Shown piece after piece: positions 1 through 6,298 of a DNA stretch of 16,880 nt. Under the pieces are notes generated by a model. It searched no databases, was not told where the DNA came from, and saw nothing but the letters and a program-made list of their open reading frames with translations. Each line of letters begins with the position of its first letter. Position 1 is the stretch's first letter. The translations under genes and the position numbers were made by a program. Origin of the DNA: Clostridia bacterium (lineage in GTDB: Bacteria > Bacillota > Clostridia > Christensenellales > CAG-917); contig CAAFLX010000013.1 of the NCBI GenBank assembly GCA_900763875.1, forward strand, positions 1-16,880, read 5' to 3'.

Positions 1-294
1 ATATAATAAAACAGTCGGTTCGATAGGTGCTAAAAATAGCGGCTTGGGAGGGAAACGTTGAAAAACATTACGGCTACTTACAGAGTGTTTTGCATAGTGT
101 TTTTTGAAAAATTCTGCGACATATAAAATGTGATTTGTCCTTGCTGTTGGCAAATGTGCGAGCAAAGTTGTCGAGTTGTGCTGTGTAGCGTTTCGCAGTG
201 AAAAATGAGGGCGGTGGGGAGGCTATTCGATGCGAAAAAACAGGGCGGTTGTGAGGTTAATGCGAAAAAAAACAGGTGGGGCAGATTGGTCGAT
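1..294. other. Non-coding region downstream of sigF
   Basis: No convincing gene is visible on either strand; all frames are broken by stops. The last third carries a degenerate tandem repeat, listed separately. The first 190 bases show nothing I can name. Confidence 0.6.
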
Positions 295-311
295 GCGAAA
301 AAATAGGGCGG
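199..311. repeat. Short degenerate tandem repeat behind sigF
   Basis: Four related units begin at about 199, 231, 261 and 294, with spacing of 30 to 33 bases. Each has the core TGCGAAAAAA followed by a C/T-AGGGCGG-like block; the first unit is the most degraded. The last unit forms one arm and the A-tract of the sigF terminator, so the array looks like reiterated copies of the terminator end. Confidence 0.55.
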
Positions 312-321
312 AAACCCTATT
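295..321 (-). terminator. Rho-independent terminator of the spoIIA operon
   Basis: On the minus strand AATAGGG (315-321) pairs with CCCTATT (302-308) around a six-base loop, followed by a T-rich run (A-run 298-303 on plus). The hairpin includes the TAG stop codon of sigF (317-319). Confidence 0.75.
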
Positions 322-1030
322 CTTTCATTCCGTCTTTCAATTTTTTTAGAACCTTGTTTTCAATGCGGCTTACTTGCACTTGGGATACGCCGAGTTCTTT
401 TGCGATTTCGCACTGCGTTTTGTCGCGGAAGTAGCGGAGCACTATCACTTTTTTCTCTCGCAACGGCAACTCGTCTATGAGGTCTTTTAGAAGCAGTTTG
501 TCGATGTTTTCGTCCTCGCATTCCTCGGTTGCGATTTTGTCGCCAAGCTCCAAATCGTCCTCGCCGACAGTTGCGGATAGGGACAAAAGATAGTGCTGTG
601 TGTCCATTGCAAACACGATTTCCTGCGCGTCAACCTCAAAATGCGCGGCAAGTTGCTCGATTGTAGGCTCGTTTTCGCCACTTTTTAGTTGCTCGTCAAC
701 GTATGAGGTGATTTTTTGCGCAAGGGATTTTGTCCACCTCGACACTTTGATTGCGCCGTCGTCACGCAAAAAACGCTTGATTTCACCGCTTATCATCGGC
801 ACGGCGTACGTAGAAAATCGAACGCCGTATTCGACGTCGAAGTTTTGCATCGCCTTGACAAAGCCCATTGCGCCAAGTTGCATCAAATCGTCGTATTCGA
901 GCCTGCCTTTGAATCGCTTGACGATTGATTTGATGAGCGGAATATTTTCTTCAATAAGTTTTTCTTTTGCGCCGTCGTCGCCTTGCTGCGCCTTTTTCAA
1001 AAGCTCTAGCGTGGCTTGATGCTCTAGCAT
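317..1030 (-). CDS. sigF: RNA polymerase sigma factor SigF (forespore-specific)
   Basis: The 237-residue product is the first forespore-specific sigma factor of sporulation. It directs RNA polymerase to early forespore genes and is held inactive by SpoIIAB until SpoIIAA releases it. Visible family marks are the region 2 block with FSTYAVPMISGEIKRFLRDD followed by KVSR, and a C-terminal region 4 helix-turn-helix with LPLREKKVIVLRYF and GVSQVQVSRIE. The frame is open further upstream, but that extension lies inside spoIIAB. The ATG at 1028-1030 is preceded by AAAGGTGAT at proper spacing and gives the normal family length. The start overlaps the spoIIAB stop by 7 bases, indicating translational coupling. 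It is the last gene of the operon. Confidence 0.95.
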   Translation of the reverse strand: MLEHQATLELLKKAQQGDDGAKEKLIEENIPLIKSIVKRFKGRLEYDDLMQLGAMGFVKAMQNFDVEYGVRFSTYAVPMISGEIKRFLRDDGAIKVSRWTKSLAQKITSYVDEQLKSGENEPTIEQLAAHFEVDAQEIVFAMDTQHYLLSLSATVGEDDLELGDKIATEECEDENIDKLLLKDLIDELPLREKKVIVLRYFRDKTQCEIAKELGVSQVQVSRIENKVLKKLKDGMKE

Positions 1031-1452
1031 TGTTTCATCACCTTTTTCATACTGACAACCGTGCCTTTGCCCAATTGCGAGGTGACTTGCATCTCGTCCA
1101 TAAAAGTTTGCATGATTGTAAAGCCCATTCCGCTGCGCTCGTCGTCCTCGGCGGTGGTGAAGAACGGCTCGATTGCCTCGCTTACGTTGTCGATGCCCTT
1201 GCCAAAGTCGCGCACGACAACTTCGATTGACCGTTCTTTTTCGTCCACTTTGCACTCAATCTGCATTACGCCGTCGCTCTTGTTTGAGTAGGCGTGTACG
1301 CAAACGTTGGTCACCGCCTCGCTGACTGCGGTTTTGAGGTCGTTTATCTCTTCGAGGGTAGGGCTGCACTCTATGGCGAAAGACGCAACCACGTTGCGCG
1401 CAAACGCCTCGTTTTTGCTCGTCGCCAAAAGTTTCATATCAAAATAGTTCAT
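1024..1452 (-). CDS. spoIIAB: Anti-sigma F factor / serine kinase SpoIIAB
   Basis: This 142-residue GHKL-fold protein binds SigF with ATP and inactivates it; it also phosphorylates SpoIIAA on a serine. The ATP-binding boxes are all present: N box SEAVTN (residues 44-49), G1 box DFGKGI (82-87), and G2 box RSGMGFTIM (106-114) after the ATP-lid FFTT. Length matches the Bacillus protein. The ATG is preceded by AAGGAGAT. It follows spoIIAA after a 9-base gap and overlaps sigF, the standard operon order. Confidence 0.95.
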   Translation of the reverse strand: MNYFDMKLLATSKNEAFARNVVASFAIECSPTLEEINDLKTAVSEAVTNVCVHAYSNKSDGVMQIECKVDEKERSIEVVVRDFGKGIDNVSEAIEPFFTTAEDDERSGMGFTIMQTFMDEMQVTSQLGKGTVVSMKKVMKQC

Positions 1453-1461
1453 AATATCTCC

Positions 1462-1773
1462 TTATTCAACGATAGGCGCAAAGCGGTATACGCCGCTTGT
1501 GCGAAAAACTTTGTCCACTTGTTTGGGCACGTTTGCAAGCAAAAGTTCGGCGTGGCGAGCTTTGAGCTTTTTGTACCTGCCCAAAATAAAGCCCAGTCCC
1601 GTGCTGTCAACAAAGGTTACACCGCGCAAATCAAAGGTCATCGAGCGCAAAGAAGGGTGGGTTTCGATCACCTCGTCTATGCTCGGTCGCACCGTTTTTG
1701 CGCCGTATTCGTCAATTTCGCCCGAAATCAGCACGCGCACGTTGTCTTTTTCGGATAAAAATTTCAGTTCCAT
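1462..1773 (-). CDS. spoIIAA: Anti-sigma F factor antagonist SpoIIAA
   Basis: This 103-residue STAS-domain protein binds SpoIIAB and frees SigF when dephosphorylated by SpoIIE. The phospho-acceptor motif VDSTGLG is intact, with the serine at residue 57 (58 in Bacillus, by family knowledge). The frame is open 20 codons further upstream, but the ATG at 1771-1773 has a perfect AGGAGG seven bases away and fits the family N-terminus (MELKF), so the shorter form is chosen. First gene of the operon. I looked for a sigma-H type promoter (GAAT -10) between 1780 and 1900 on the minus strand and did not find one. Confidence 0.93.
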   Translation of the reverse strand: MELKFLSEKDNVRVLISGEIDEYGAKTVRPSIDEVIETHPSLRSMTFDLRGVTFVDSTGLGFILGRYKKLKARHAELLLANVPKQVDKVFRTSGVYRFAPIVE

Positions 1774-1891
1774 ATTGCCTCCTCGTTTAGAATAAACAGT
1801 ATCTAACCAAACATTTTGGCGACTTTTGCTCAAAAAGAAAAAGTCTTTGAATTTTCTGTCAAAAATTTCTTAAAATCTATCGAAAAAATCA

Positions 1892-1920
1892 TTGACAACT
1901 TTTTGGATTTATTGTATATT
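1892..1920 (+). promoter_or_regulatory. Sigma-A promoter of the tRNA operon
   Basis: TTGACA (1892-1897) and TATATT (1915-1920) are separated by 17 bases, 34 bases before the first tRNA. Confidence 0.85.
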
Positions 1921-1953
1921 GTTGTAGTCGCAATGAACGACGCGAAAATCTTT

Positions 1954-2031
1954 CGGGGTGTAGCGCAGTTTGGCTAGCGCGTCTGATTTGGGTTCAGAAG
2001 GTCGGGAGTTCGAATCTCTTCACCCCGACCA
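1954..2031 (+). tRNA. tRNA-Pro (TGG)
   Basis: The acceptor arms CGGGGTG (1954-1960) and CACCCCG (2021-2027) pair fully. The anticodon loop TTTGGGT carries TGG, and the T-arm has GTTCGAATC. The 3' CCA is encoded (2029-2031). First gene of a six-tRNA transcript. Confidence 0.95.
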
Positions 2032-2054
2032 GCACAACTTCACCGATGTGATTC

Positions 2055-2131
2055 GGGCCTTTAGCTCAGTTGGTTAGAGCAGTCGGCTCATAACCGATCG
2101 GTCCGCGGTTCGAGTCCGTGAAGGCCCACCA
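2055..2131 (+). tRNA. tRNA with CAT anticodon (Met, or Ile2)
   Basis: GGGCCTT (2055-2061) pairs with AAGGCCC (2121-2127). The anticodon loop CTCATAA gives CAT, and CCA is encoded. The base-paired G-C end to the acceptor stem excludes initiator tRNA. Whether it is elongator Met or the lysidine-modified Ile2 cannot be settled by eye: both families share the CTCATAA loop. Confidence 0.9.
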
Positions 2132-2149
2132 AAACATTCATATACATTT

Positions 2150-2226
2150 GGCCCGGTAGTACAGTTGGTTAGTACGCCAGCCTGTCACGCTGGAGGTCAG
2201 GGGTTCGAGCCCCCTCCGGGTCGCCA
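2150..2226 (+). tRNA. tRNA-Asp (GTC)
   Basis: GGCCCGG (2150-2156) pairs with CCGGGTC (2216-2222), including a G-T wobble. The anticodon loop CTGTCAC gives GTC. The discriminator base is G, as usual for Asp, and CCA is encoded. Confidence 0.95.
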
Positions 2227-2231
2227 TCAAA

Positions 2232-2288
2232 GTTTTGGGCAGTGACAACAGTCACTGCCATAAAACTAAATAAGGGGATTGAAATCCC
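2232..2288 (+). other. Two stem-loops in the tRNA-Asp/tRNA-Phe spacer
   Basis: GGCAGTGA (2238-2245) pairs with TCACTGCC (2252-2259), flanked by GTTTT (2232-2236) and AAAAC (2262-2266). A second hairpin, GGGAT/ATCCC, lies at 2275-2288. Neither has a T-tract, so they look like processing or spacer structures rather than terminators. Confidence 0.55.
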
Positions 2289-2292
2289 AAAT

Positions 2293-2368
2293 GCCTCGGT
2301 AGCTCAGGTGGTAGAGCAAGGGACTGAAAATCCCTGTGTCGGTGGTTCGAGTCCGCCCCGAGGCACCA
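2293..2368 (+). tRNA. tRNA-Phe (GAA)
   Basis: GCCTCGG (2293-2299) pairs with CCGAGGC (2358-2364). The loop CTGAAAA gives GAA, and CCA is encoded (2366-2368). Confidence 0.95.
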
Positions 2369-2380
2369 ACAACTCAATAT

Positions 2381-2456
2381 GCTGGTGTAGCTCAACAGGC
2401 AGAGCAACTGATTTGTAATCAGTAGGTTGTTGGTTCGATTCCGATCACCAGCTCCA
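2381..2456 (+). tRNA. tRNA-Thr (TGT)
   Basis: GCTGGTG (2381-2387) pairs with CACCAGC (2446-2452). The loop TTTGTAA gives TGT, and CCA is encoded. Confidence 0.95.
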
Positions 2457-2459
2457 TAC

Positions 2460-2544
<85 letters not shown>

Positions 2545-2580
2545 AGATAAAAGCACTTGCAAACGCAAGTGCTTTTATCT
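2545..2580 (+). terminator. Terminator of the tRNA operon
   Basis: A perfect 16-bp stem (2545-2560 with 2565-2580) closes a four-base loop. It starts right after the CCA of tRNA-Tyr. The TTTTAT in the 3' arm supplies the T-rich side, and the symmetric A-run would make it work on both strands. Confidence 0.85.
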
Positions 2581-2582
2581 AT

Positions 2583-2646
2583 TTGGAAGAGGGGTAGATT
2601 AGGCTGTTTTTCAAAAAAAACAGCCGCACGCTTTGCGTGTCGAACC
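2583..2646. repeat. Island hairpin repeat, copy 1
   Basis: The copy begins with GAAGAGGGG, has GGCTGTTTTT facing AAAAACAGCC as a stem, and ends with the small palindrome CACGCTTTGCGTG and CGAACC. It matches the copies at 2758-2820 and 4211-4265 in order and spacing of blocks. Confidence 0.65.
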
Positions 2647-2691
2647 ACCTTTCGGTGCTGACGCTTGGGCAATTTGCACAAGTGCAGCCCT

Positions 2692-2757
2692 GCGCTATTA
2701 AACGAATCGCACCCTCTCCACCAGCAAAACAGCACCTCACAACGGTGTGCTTTTTTG
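2692..2757 (+). repeat. tRNA-3'-end plus terminator-like unit, copy 1
   Basis: The block starts CGCTATTAAACGAATCGCAC and continues CCTCTCCACCA, which resembles the T-arm, acceptor and CCA end of tRNA-Tyr (CGAATC...CCTCTCCACCA). After it come GCAAAACAGCAC, a short inverted GTGCT and six Ts, mimicking the tRNA terminator. The same unit recurs at 3040-3104. No complete tRNA can be folded upstream, so this is a fragment. Confidence 0.6.
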
Positions 2758-2820
2758 TTTGTAAAGAGGGGCGGATTTGGCTGTTTTGAAAAAACCGCCA
2801 CACGCATTGCGTGTCGAACC
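2758..2820. repeat. Island hairpin repeat, copy 2
   Basis: Blocks: GTAAAGAGGGGCGGATTTGG, GAAAAAACCGCC, then ACACGCATTGCGTGT and CGAACC. GGCGG and CCGCC can pair, and ACACGC-ATT-GCGTGT is a perfect 6-bp stem. It directly abuts the end of the first tRNA-end-like unit. Confidence 0.65.
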
Positions 2821-2842
2821 CCGCGAAAATCCGCGCTATTTT

Positions 2843-2878
2843 GCACGGTTTTCCTTTTATGAAAAACCGTGCTTTTTA
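2843..2878 (+). terminator. Strong terminator-like hairpin inside the island
   Basis: GCACGGTTTT (2843-2852) pairs with AAAACCGTGC (2863-2872) around a 10-base loop, followed by TTTTT. No gene ends just upstream, so it is probably left over from a lost or degraded transcription unit. Confidence 0.65.
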
Positions 2879-3273
2879 GCAGTATTTTCGCGGTGCTACC
2901 GCGCAACCGATACACGCTATCAAAACAAACAAGGATTGAGATAAAACCGCAATTCCGCTATATCGCTTGCTTGGTGAAAGCGGAAGAAGATTCTGTTTTG
3001 AGTCTGACGCTCCGCTTTTGCAAGTGAACTTGCTCGCTACGCTATTAAACGAATCGCACCCTCTCACCAGCAAAACAGCACATCGCAAACGTGCTTTTTT
3101 GTTTACATTATCTTTTGGTTTTGAAAATCGGAACAATGTTACGTTTAACTGTTGCATTTTTGCCTATTTTTGCTTTGAAATCTATACGCAGTTGCACATT
3201 AAAAAAATATAAAGACGTGAAATAATTGTACATAGTATAAAAATTTAATTCGAGAAAATTGCCTGCTCCGCCT
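2879..3273. other. Non-coding island sequence
   Basis: This stretch has no supportable gene. It holds the inverted TTCCGCT/AGCGGAA pair around 2952-2982 and the second tRNA-end-like unit (3040-3104). Beyond 3105 the sequence becomes AT-rich, merging into the cassette. Confidence 0.5.
3040..3104 (+). repeat. tRNA-3'-end plus terminator-like unit, copy 2
   Basis: This is a near-identical copy of 2692-2757 over CGCTATTAAACGAATCGCAC, with one C deleted in the CCTCTCACCA block. It then has GCAAAACAGCAC, the inverted GTGCT and six Ts. Both copies are preceded by CTGACGCT-like and CAAGTG blocks, so the duplicated unit starts further upstream than the best-conserved core. Confidence 0.6.
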
Positions 3274-3302
3274 TTGATTTTTTATATAAAATGTAGTATA
3301 AT
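3274..3302 (+). promoter_or_regulatory. Sigma-A promoter of the AT-rich cassette
   Basis: TTGATT (3274-3279) and a perfect TATAAT (3297-3302) are 17 bases apart. It lies about 185 bases before the orphan gene and reads through the RHS-like remnant. Confidence 0.7.
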
Positions 3303-3348
3303 GTCAATTGAGAGATTTTGTAGGTGCAAAAGTGTTTATGGAAAATAA

Positions 3349-3474
3349 AACGGGTTTATTAGGAATAAGACATATGTGTGCAACCTATATTATTGTCAAA
3401 TGGGTAATCCAAATCCTAACGACGGTAGAGTTGTGACAAATGTTTTAATTGTAAATTATTTCCATTTTGCATAG
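3349..3474 (+). pseudogene. Possible remnant of an RHS/YD-repeat core
   Basis: The frame opens right after a TAA at 3346 and ends with TAG at 3472-3474. It reads a short peptide containing NLYYCQ, four unrelated residues, then NPNDGRVVTN. The highly conserved end of RHS-repeat toxin cores is LYY-x-x-SRYY-NP-x-x-GRF, so only SRYY and the residues after GR differ. The preceding NGFIRNKTYV also resembles NPFRY-K-GYY of the same core. There is no plausible start, and the rest of an RHS protein is missing. This is pattern recognition by eye on 41 residues; chance resemblance remains possible. Confidence 0.4.
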
Positions 3475-3487
3475 GAGGTAAGATTTT

Positions 3488-4120
3488 ATGGACATATTTG
3501 ATAAAGAAAGCAAATTAACAGAAAATATGTTTGATGGCGCATTTAATAAAAGAAAGAATTATTGTAGCAAAGATGATTGGGATAATCGTATTTATAAAGA
3601 AGAAATTTATTTGAAAGCAGAGAAAGATATAATCAATATTTTAGGCAAAAAACAAAAATATAATGTGTACGATGTATGTCATTATTTTGCTGAAAAGTAT
3701 TATGCTATACAAATTCCTGTTAAATATGATATACCATATCGTGATACTAGCAATTTCCAATTTGGCTTATTTGGTAGCGATAAATTTATTAATTCATCTA
3801 CAAAAATTTATGACACTGAATTTAATTGCACTGATGATAAAACGGAAGATGGCGAAGAAACTATTCTTTTAATGGTCGATTTGTATAATAATAAAACGTT
3901 GCACGAGAAATATCCGGCGATTAAGCAAATTTATAATGAATTAATGGAATTTAAAAGACAACAAGAACAAAAAGGCAATTCGTCATATTATCAATTTAAT
4001 ATACTTATATCTATAACGAGTTGTGATAGATTGACGATTAATTCCATGAATGTTATCGAAGGAGTATCGCCAATCGAAGATATAAATTATGAAATATGGT
4101 ATTTTTATAATCATTCCTAG
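3488..4120 (+). CDS. Orphan AT-rich hypothetical protein (possible immunity protein)
   Basis: I do not recognise this 210-residue protein. It looks soluble: no signal peptide, no membrane segment, many charged and aromatic residues (clusters of Tyr and Lys), and no catalytic motif I can name. The ATG has a perfect AGGAGGT eight bases upstream. It has its own promoter (3274-3302) and terminator (4178-4209), so it is a single-gene unit. Codon use is strongly A/T-ended (AAT, AAA, ATT, TTA), unlike the flanking spo genes, which suggests acquisition. It follows a probable RHS-core remnant with no gap, the position an immunity gene would have in a polymorphic toxin locus after loss of the toxin. 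That role is inferred only from context. Confidence 0.75.
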   Translation: MDIFDKESKLTENMFDGAFNKRKNYCSKDDWDNRIYKEEIYLKAEKDIINILGKKQKYNVYDVCHYFAEKYYAIQIPVKYDIPYRDTSNFQFGLFGSDKFINSSTKIYDTEFNCTDDKTEDGEETILLMVDLYNNKTLHEKYPAIKQIYNELMEFKRQQEQKGNSSYYQFNILISITSCDRLTINSMNVIEGVSPIEDINYEIWYFYNHS

Positions 4121-4177
4121 TTTTGTTCTTGGTTGCAACAAACTTTTTTAACAATGAATATAAAGTAAAACAGTATT

Positions 4178-4209
4178 AAACCATTTGGTGGAAACCGAGT
4201 GGTTTTTTT
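4178..4209 (+). terminator. Terminator of the orphan gene
   Basis: AAACCA (4178-4183) pairs with TGGTTT (4200-4205), with an inner GGT/ACC pair around GGAA, followed by a run of Ts to 4209. Confidence 0.75.
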
Positions 4210-4210
4210 C

Positions 4211-4265
4211 ATTTGCAAAGAGGGGCGGATTTGGCGTTTTTTTAGAAAAACCGCCACACGCTTTG
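4211..4265. repeat. Island hairpin repeat, copy 3
   Basis: Blocks ATTTGCAAAGAGGGGCGGAT, TTGGCGTTTTTTT and GAAAAACCGCCACACGCTTT match copy 2 closely, but the closing GCGTGT palindrome arm is lost. The copies at 2583-2820 and this one bracket the AT-rich cassette. Confidence 0.6.
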
Positions 4266-4446
4266 GTTGGTGAAAGCGGAGAATTGATTTATTGTTTGTG
4301 GAAGTGTTTTGTGACGGAGTCTAAAAGTGGTGGTTTTTTGCGGTTGTTTTGAGGATTGATTTATAAAAATCATTGTTTTATTGCCCATAAAAACGATTAT
4401 TTTTGTTGTGGGTGTAAAAAGTCACAGGGTGGGCAATCATTGCCGT
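4266..4446. other. Spacer upstream of the spoVA genes
   Basis: TTGGTGAAAGCGGA (from about 4266) repeats a block seen near 2970, so the island edge reaches here. I searched for a sigma-G promoter (TGAATA/CATACTA type) and found only weak matches, such as CATAAAA at 4386 with bad spacing. No gene is supportable in 4266-4446. Confidence 0.4.
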
Positions 4447-4605
4447 ATGGACGCATTGTTTTCAAAGAACGTTGAGGATAAAGAGGTGTTTTTCAAAAAA
4501 ATGGAAAACGTCGAGGGGGTTGTCGAGGGACGTTTGGAAAGTGCTGTCGGCAATCGTGCGGACATAAATGCGGACAATGCGGCAAAAGGCGAGGGCAAGA
4601 TATGA
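4447..4605 (+). CDS. Small acidic ORF coupled to spoVAC (uncertain)
   Basis: This 52-residue frame is rich in Glu, Asp, Lys and Asn, has no membrane segment, and matches no family I recognise. Its stop overlaps the spoVAC start as ATGA, the arrangement of translationally coupled genes, and its mid-GC composition resembles the spoVA genes rather than the island. Against it, no good ribosome binding site lies before the ATG at 4447; GGGTGG is about 14 bases away. Bacillus has spoVAB at this position, but this peptide does not look like it. Confidence 0.35.
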   Translation: MDALFSKNVEDKEVFFKKMENVEGVVEGRLESAVGNRADINADNAAKGEGKI

Positions 4606-5045
4606 TTGAAAGAGAAGAATATCAACGATACGTAAAGGAAAATGCTCCGAAATCGCCAATGGTGCGAACGCTTATGGCGGCGTTTTTGGTGGGCGGTATC
4701 ATTTGTTGTATCGGCGAGGGAATAGGTGATATATTGCGACTTATTTTCAAAGATATGAGCGACAAAAACGTTGCTATTTATGAAAGTTGCATAATGATTT
4801 TTCTCGGTAGTTTTTTGACCGCTCTCGGACTTTATGACAAAATCGGAAGATTTGCGGGCGGAGGTTCTATTATTCCGATAACGGGTTTTGCAAACTCGGT
4901 GGTTTCGCCTGCTATGGAGTACAACCGCGAGGGCGTATTCTTTGGCGTGTGCGCAAAAATGTTTGTCATTGCAGGCCCTATCATCGTGTTTGGCGTGGTG
5001 GCGAGTTTTATTGTCGGATTTATCGGTTATTTCATTTATATGTGA
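4602..5045 (+). CDS. spoVAC: Stage V sporulation protein AC
   Basis: This 147-residue integral membrane protein is part of the SpoVA channel in the spore inner membrane, which moves dipicolinic acid and calcium into the forespore and releases them in germination. Hydrophobic segments lie at about residues 20-45, 58-78 and 112-147. The family blocks GGGSIIPITGFANSVVSPAME and EGVFFGVCAKMF are clear. The start ATG follows GAGGG at good spacing and overlaps the preceding small frame. spoVAD follows after 7 bases, so the two are co-transcribed. Confidence 0.95.
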   Translation: MIEREEYQRYVKENAPKSPMVRTLMAAFLVGGIICCIGEGIGDILRLIFKDMSDKNVAIYESCIMIFLGSFLTALGLYDKIGRFAGGGSIIPITGFANSVVSPAMEYNREGVFFGVCAKMFVIAGPIIVFGVVASFIVGFIGYFIYM

Positions 5046-5052
5046 GGTGAAA

Positions 5053-6243
5053 ATGCGCACTTTTCGGCTATCTAAACCCATTTATATCAAAAGCGGCTTT
5101 ACGATTGCAGGCCCGAAAGAGGGGGACGGCAACTTTGGCGATAAGTTTGATATTGTTCTAAAAAACGACGTTTGGTGCGAAAAATCGTTTGAGAAATGCG
5201 AGAGCAAAATGCATCGTGACGCCGTGAGCGGAGCAATCAAAAAAGCAGGGTTGAAACGTGAGCAGATAGACGTGATGTTGGGCGGAGATTTGATAAATCA
5301 ACTGGCGGCGACATCGCTTGCCGCGCGCAATTTTCCATGCGCGTTTTTGGGGCTTTACAACGCTTGCTCCACTTTCAGCGAAAGTATCCTTGTCGGCTCG
5401 ATGCTGATTTCGGGCGGTTTTGCTTGCAACGTGACTTGTTCGACGTCAAGCCACTTTGCCTCTGCCGAGCGGCAGTATAGATTTCCGCTCGAACTCGGCA
5501 ATCAGCGTACTCCGACTTCGCAATGGACGGTTACGGGCGCAGGGTGTACGGTTTTGTCAAGCGAAATGCCAAACAGGACGAATGAAAGGGTGTATGAGGA
5601 CGATATTATCGCCATTGACGATAATATGAACATCGACAAAAAAACGCTTGAAAAGTATAAAAAGAGCATAGAAAAACAGAAAAAGGTCATCGATAAAGAA
5701 AAATCAAACATATTGGAGAGTAATTTTCATAGGCTTGGCAACGACTATGCAAAGCCAAGCACGCACTACGTCACCGTCAGCGGCGGCACGATGGGCAAGG
5801 TCGTGGATTTGGGCATTGACGACGAGGCGAATATGGGGGCGGCAATGGCTCCTGCGGCGTGCGATACATTGCTTACGCACTTTCGAGATAGCGGTCGCAC
5901 GCCCGATTATTACGACGGCATTTTTACGGGGGACTTGGGCAGGCACGGCAAAGAAATGCTTGAATATCTCCTCTCAAAAGAGGGAATCGCTTTGCCTGAT
6001 TGGTATATGGATTGCGGAGCAAGTTTCTTCGCTCCCGAACAAAAAACCTTTCAGGGCGGCTCGGGGGCAGGGTGCGTAAGCGTGGTTTTCAACTCATACA
6101 TCCTCAAAAAAATGCAACAGGGCGAGCTAAAACGCGTGCTTGTCGTGCCAACGGGCGCACTGCTCAATAAGGACACGCCCTTGCAAAAGGAAACAATCCC
6201 CGGTATATCGCACGCTTTTACGCTTGAAAGTCATCCGTTTTGA
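5053..6243 (+). CDS. spoVAD: Stage V sporulation protein AD, with an insert
   Basis: SpoVAD is a thiolase-fold protein that binds dipicolinic acid on the spore inner membrane. Recognised blocks are AGPKEGDGNFG near the N-terminus, GGDLINQ, ACSTFSES, SSHFASAERQYRFP, MGAAMAPAACDTL, FTGDLG, GGSGAGC and VVPTGALLNKD. The frame is open further upstream but overlaps spoVAC; the ATG at 5053 has GAGGTGA and starts the recognisable sequence. The protein is 396 residues, against about 338 in Bacillus. The excess is one highly charged insert at about residues 172-236 between LSSE and THYVTVSGG, containing a Lys/Glu-rich helix-like run (EKYKKSIEKQKKVIDKEK). The core blocks on both sides are intact, so the protein is probably functional. 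Confidence 0.94.
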   Translation: MRTFRLSKPIYIKSGFTIAGPKEGDGNFGDKFDIVLKNDVWCEKSFEKCESKMHRDAVSGAIKKAGLKREQIDVMLGGDLINQLAATSLAARNFPCAFLGLYNACSTFSESILVGSMLISGGFACNVTCSTSSHFASAERQYRFPLELGNQRTPTSQWTVTGAGCTVLSSEMPNRTNERVYEDDIIAIDDNMNIDKKTLEKYKKSIEKQKKVIDKEKSNILESNFHRLGNDYAKPSTHYVTVSGGTMGKVVDLGIDDEANMGAAMAPAACDTLLTHFRDSGRTPDYYDGIFTGDLGRHGKEMLEYLLSKEGIALPDWYMDCGASFFAPEQKTFQGGSGAGCVSVVFNSYILKKMQQGELKRVLVVPTGALLNKDTPLQKETIPGISHAFTLESHPF

Positions 6244-6298
6244 GAAAAACGGCAATCTAATAGCATAAAAACGCAATATTTGACTGAACGGAGTGAAT

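Noticed and set aside
1780..1900. Sigma-H promoter for spoIIA on the minus strand
   Set aside because: No GAAT -10 element exists in this stretch. TTGTCA- and TTGACA-like -35s occur but lack a good -10, so no promoter is called.
3338..3436. 32-residue ATG frame after the cassette promoter
   Set aside because: It is short, has a badly spaced ribosome binding site, and overlaps the more meaningful RHS-like frame.
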